Assembly: GCA_006227805.1 (NCBI GenBank)
Contig: SBFT01000295.1
Location: 1 to 5,808 of the forward strand
Length of the DNA: 5,808 nucleotides
Direction: 5' to 3'
Origin: Paracoccaceae bacterium
Lineage (GTDB): Bacteria > Pseudomonadota > Alphaproteobacteria > Rhodobacterales > Rhodobacteraceae
The position numbers and the translations under genes are program-made. Positions 5,392 through 5,808 of this stretch are shown one piece after another; positions within the stretch are counted from its first letter, which is position 1, and each line of letters starts with the position of its first letter. The notes under the pieces are model-generated. The model worked only from the letters and a program-made list of their open reading frames with translations. It did not search any database and was not told where the DNA came from.

Positions 5392-5808
5392 TCGGACGGA
5401 TCAGCGGGCGGCTCGACTACCGGGCCGAGGATCACGTGCTGATCGACGTCAGGGGCGTGGGCTATCTCGTCTATGTCTCGGACCGCACGATGGCCGCGCT
5501 GCCCGGCCCGGGCGAGGCGGTGTCGCTCTATACCGACCTCGTGGTGCGCGAGGACCTGTTGCAGCTCTTCGGCTTCCCCTCGCCGGTAGAAAAGGAATGG
5601 CATCGCCTCCTGATGAGCGTGCAGGGCGTCGGCGCCAAGGCGGCGCTGGCGATCCAGGGCGCGCTGGGTCCCGAAGGGGTGGGCCGCGCGATCGCGCTGG
5701 GGGACTGGAACGCGATCAAGTCGGCCAGGGGGATCGGCCCCAAGATCGCGCAGCGCGTGGTGCAGGAACTGAAGGACAAGGCGCCCGCCGTCATGGCGAT
5801 GGGCGGCA
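5388..5808 (+). CDS. ruvA: Holliday junction branch migration protein RuvA (3' end cut off by the window)
   Basis: 140 codons are present, running off the right edge with no stop; typical RuvA is 190-225 residues, so roughly the last third is missing. The start is MIGRISGRLDYRAEDHVLIDVRGVGYLVYV, the N-terminal OB-fold domain (1 to about 62) with the usual 'G.i.G.l.......vlidv.GVGY.v.v' pattern and the REDLLQLFGF end at 54-63. The central domain carries two helix-hairpin-helix elements that bind junction DNA, VQGVGAKAALAI (78-89) and ARGIGPKIAQRVVQEL (113-128). The flexible linker begins near 130, and the RuvB-contacting third domain lies outside. RuvA tetramers hold the four-way junction while RuvB hexamers pump DNA. 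The ATGA overlap with ruvC implies coupled translation, and ruvB would be expected next. Confidence 0.96.
   Translation, partial: MIGRISGRLDYRAEDHVLIDVRGVGYLVYVSDRTMAALPGPGEAVSLYTDLVVREDLLQLFGFPSPVEKEWHRLLMSVQGVGAKAALAIQGALGPEGVGRAIALGDWNAIKSARGIGPKIAQRVVQELKDKAPAVMAMGG

Overview
The window looks like chromosomal DNA of a high-GC alphaproteobacterium, most likely of the Rhodobacteraceae (Paracoccus/Rhodobacter-like). This rests on the strong G/C bias at third codon positions, the form of the PriA C-terminus and PrmA signature motifs, a small DUF1127 gene, and a ruvC-ruvA pair. No database search was possible, so genus-level placement is an inference.

Left part (1-3769), all on the + strand: the last 50 codons of priA (replication restart helicase), a 98-bp gap, then three tightly packed genes. 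These are an MFS-type transporter, a MATE-family efflux transporter and prmA (ribosomal protein L11 methyltransferase). The junctions are 4 bp apart (MFS-MATE) and overlapping by 1 bp (MATE-prmA), so the three are almost certainly translated from one message. The transporters have no evident link to L11 methylation; the grouping looks like an operon of convenience.

Middle part (3770-4523): a 103-bp spacer with direct and inverted repeats, a 114-residue single-pass membrane protein of unknown function (+), and a convergent 72-residue DUF1127 protein gene (-). A 14-bp-stem hairpin between the last two probably terminates transcription, best on the - strand. The DUF1127 gene has a strong Shine-Dalgarno and a promoter-like CTTG / CCTATCTG pair that resembles alphaproteobacterial RpoH (heat-shock/oxidative-stress sigma factor) promoters.

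Right part (4524-5808): a 364-bp non-coding, relatively AT-rich divergent region, then ruvC and the first 140 codons of ruvA, overlapping by 4 bp (ATGA). Together these encode the Holliday-junction resolvase and the junction-binding subunit of the RuvAB branch migration motor. A degenerate LexA-type site (GTTC-N7-GTGC) lies 57 bp before ruvC.

The window is mostly ordinary core genome. I see no mobile element, CRISPR array, tRNA/rRNA or novel defence-like system. The points that most merit checking are the DUF1127 regulation, the uncharacterised membrane protein, the structured spacer after prmA, and the ruvC upstream region.
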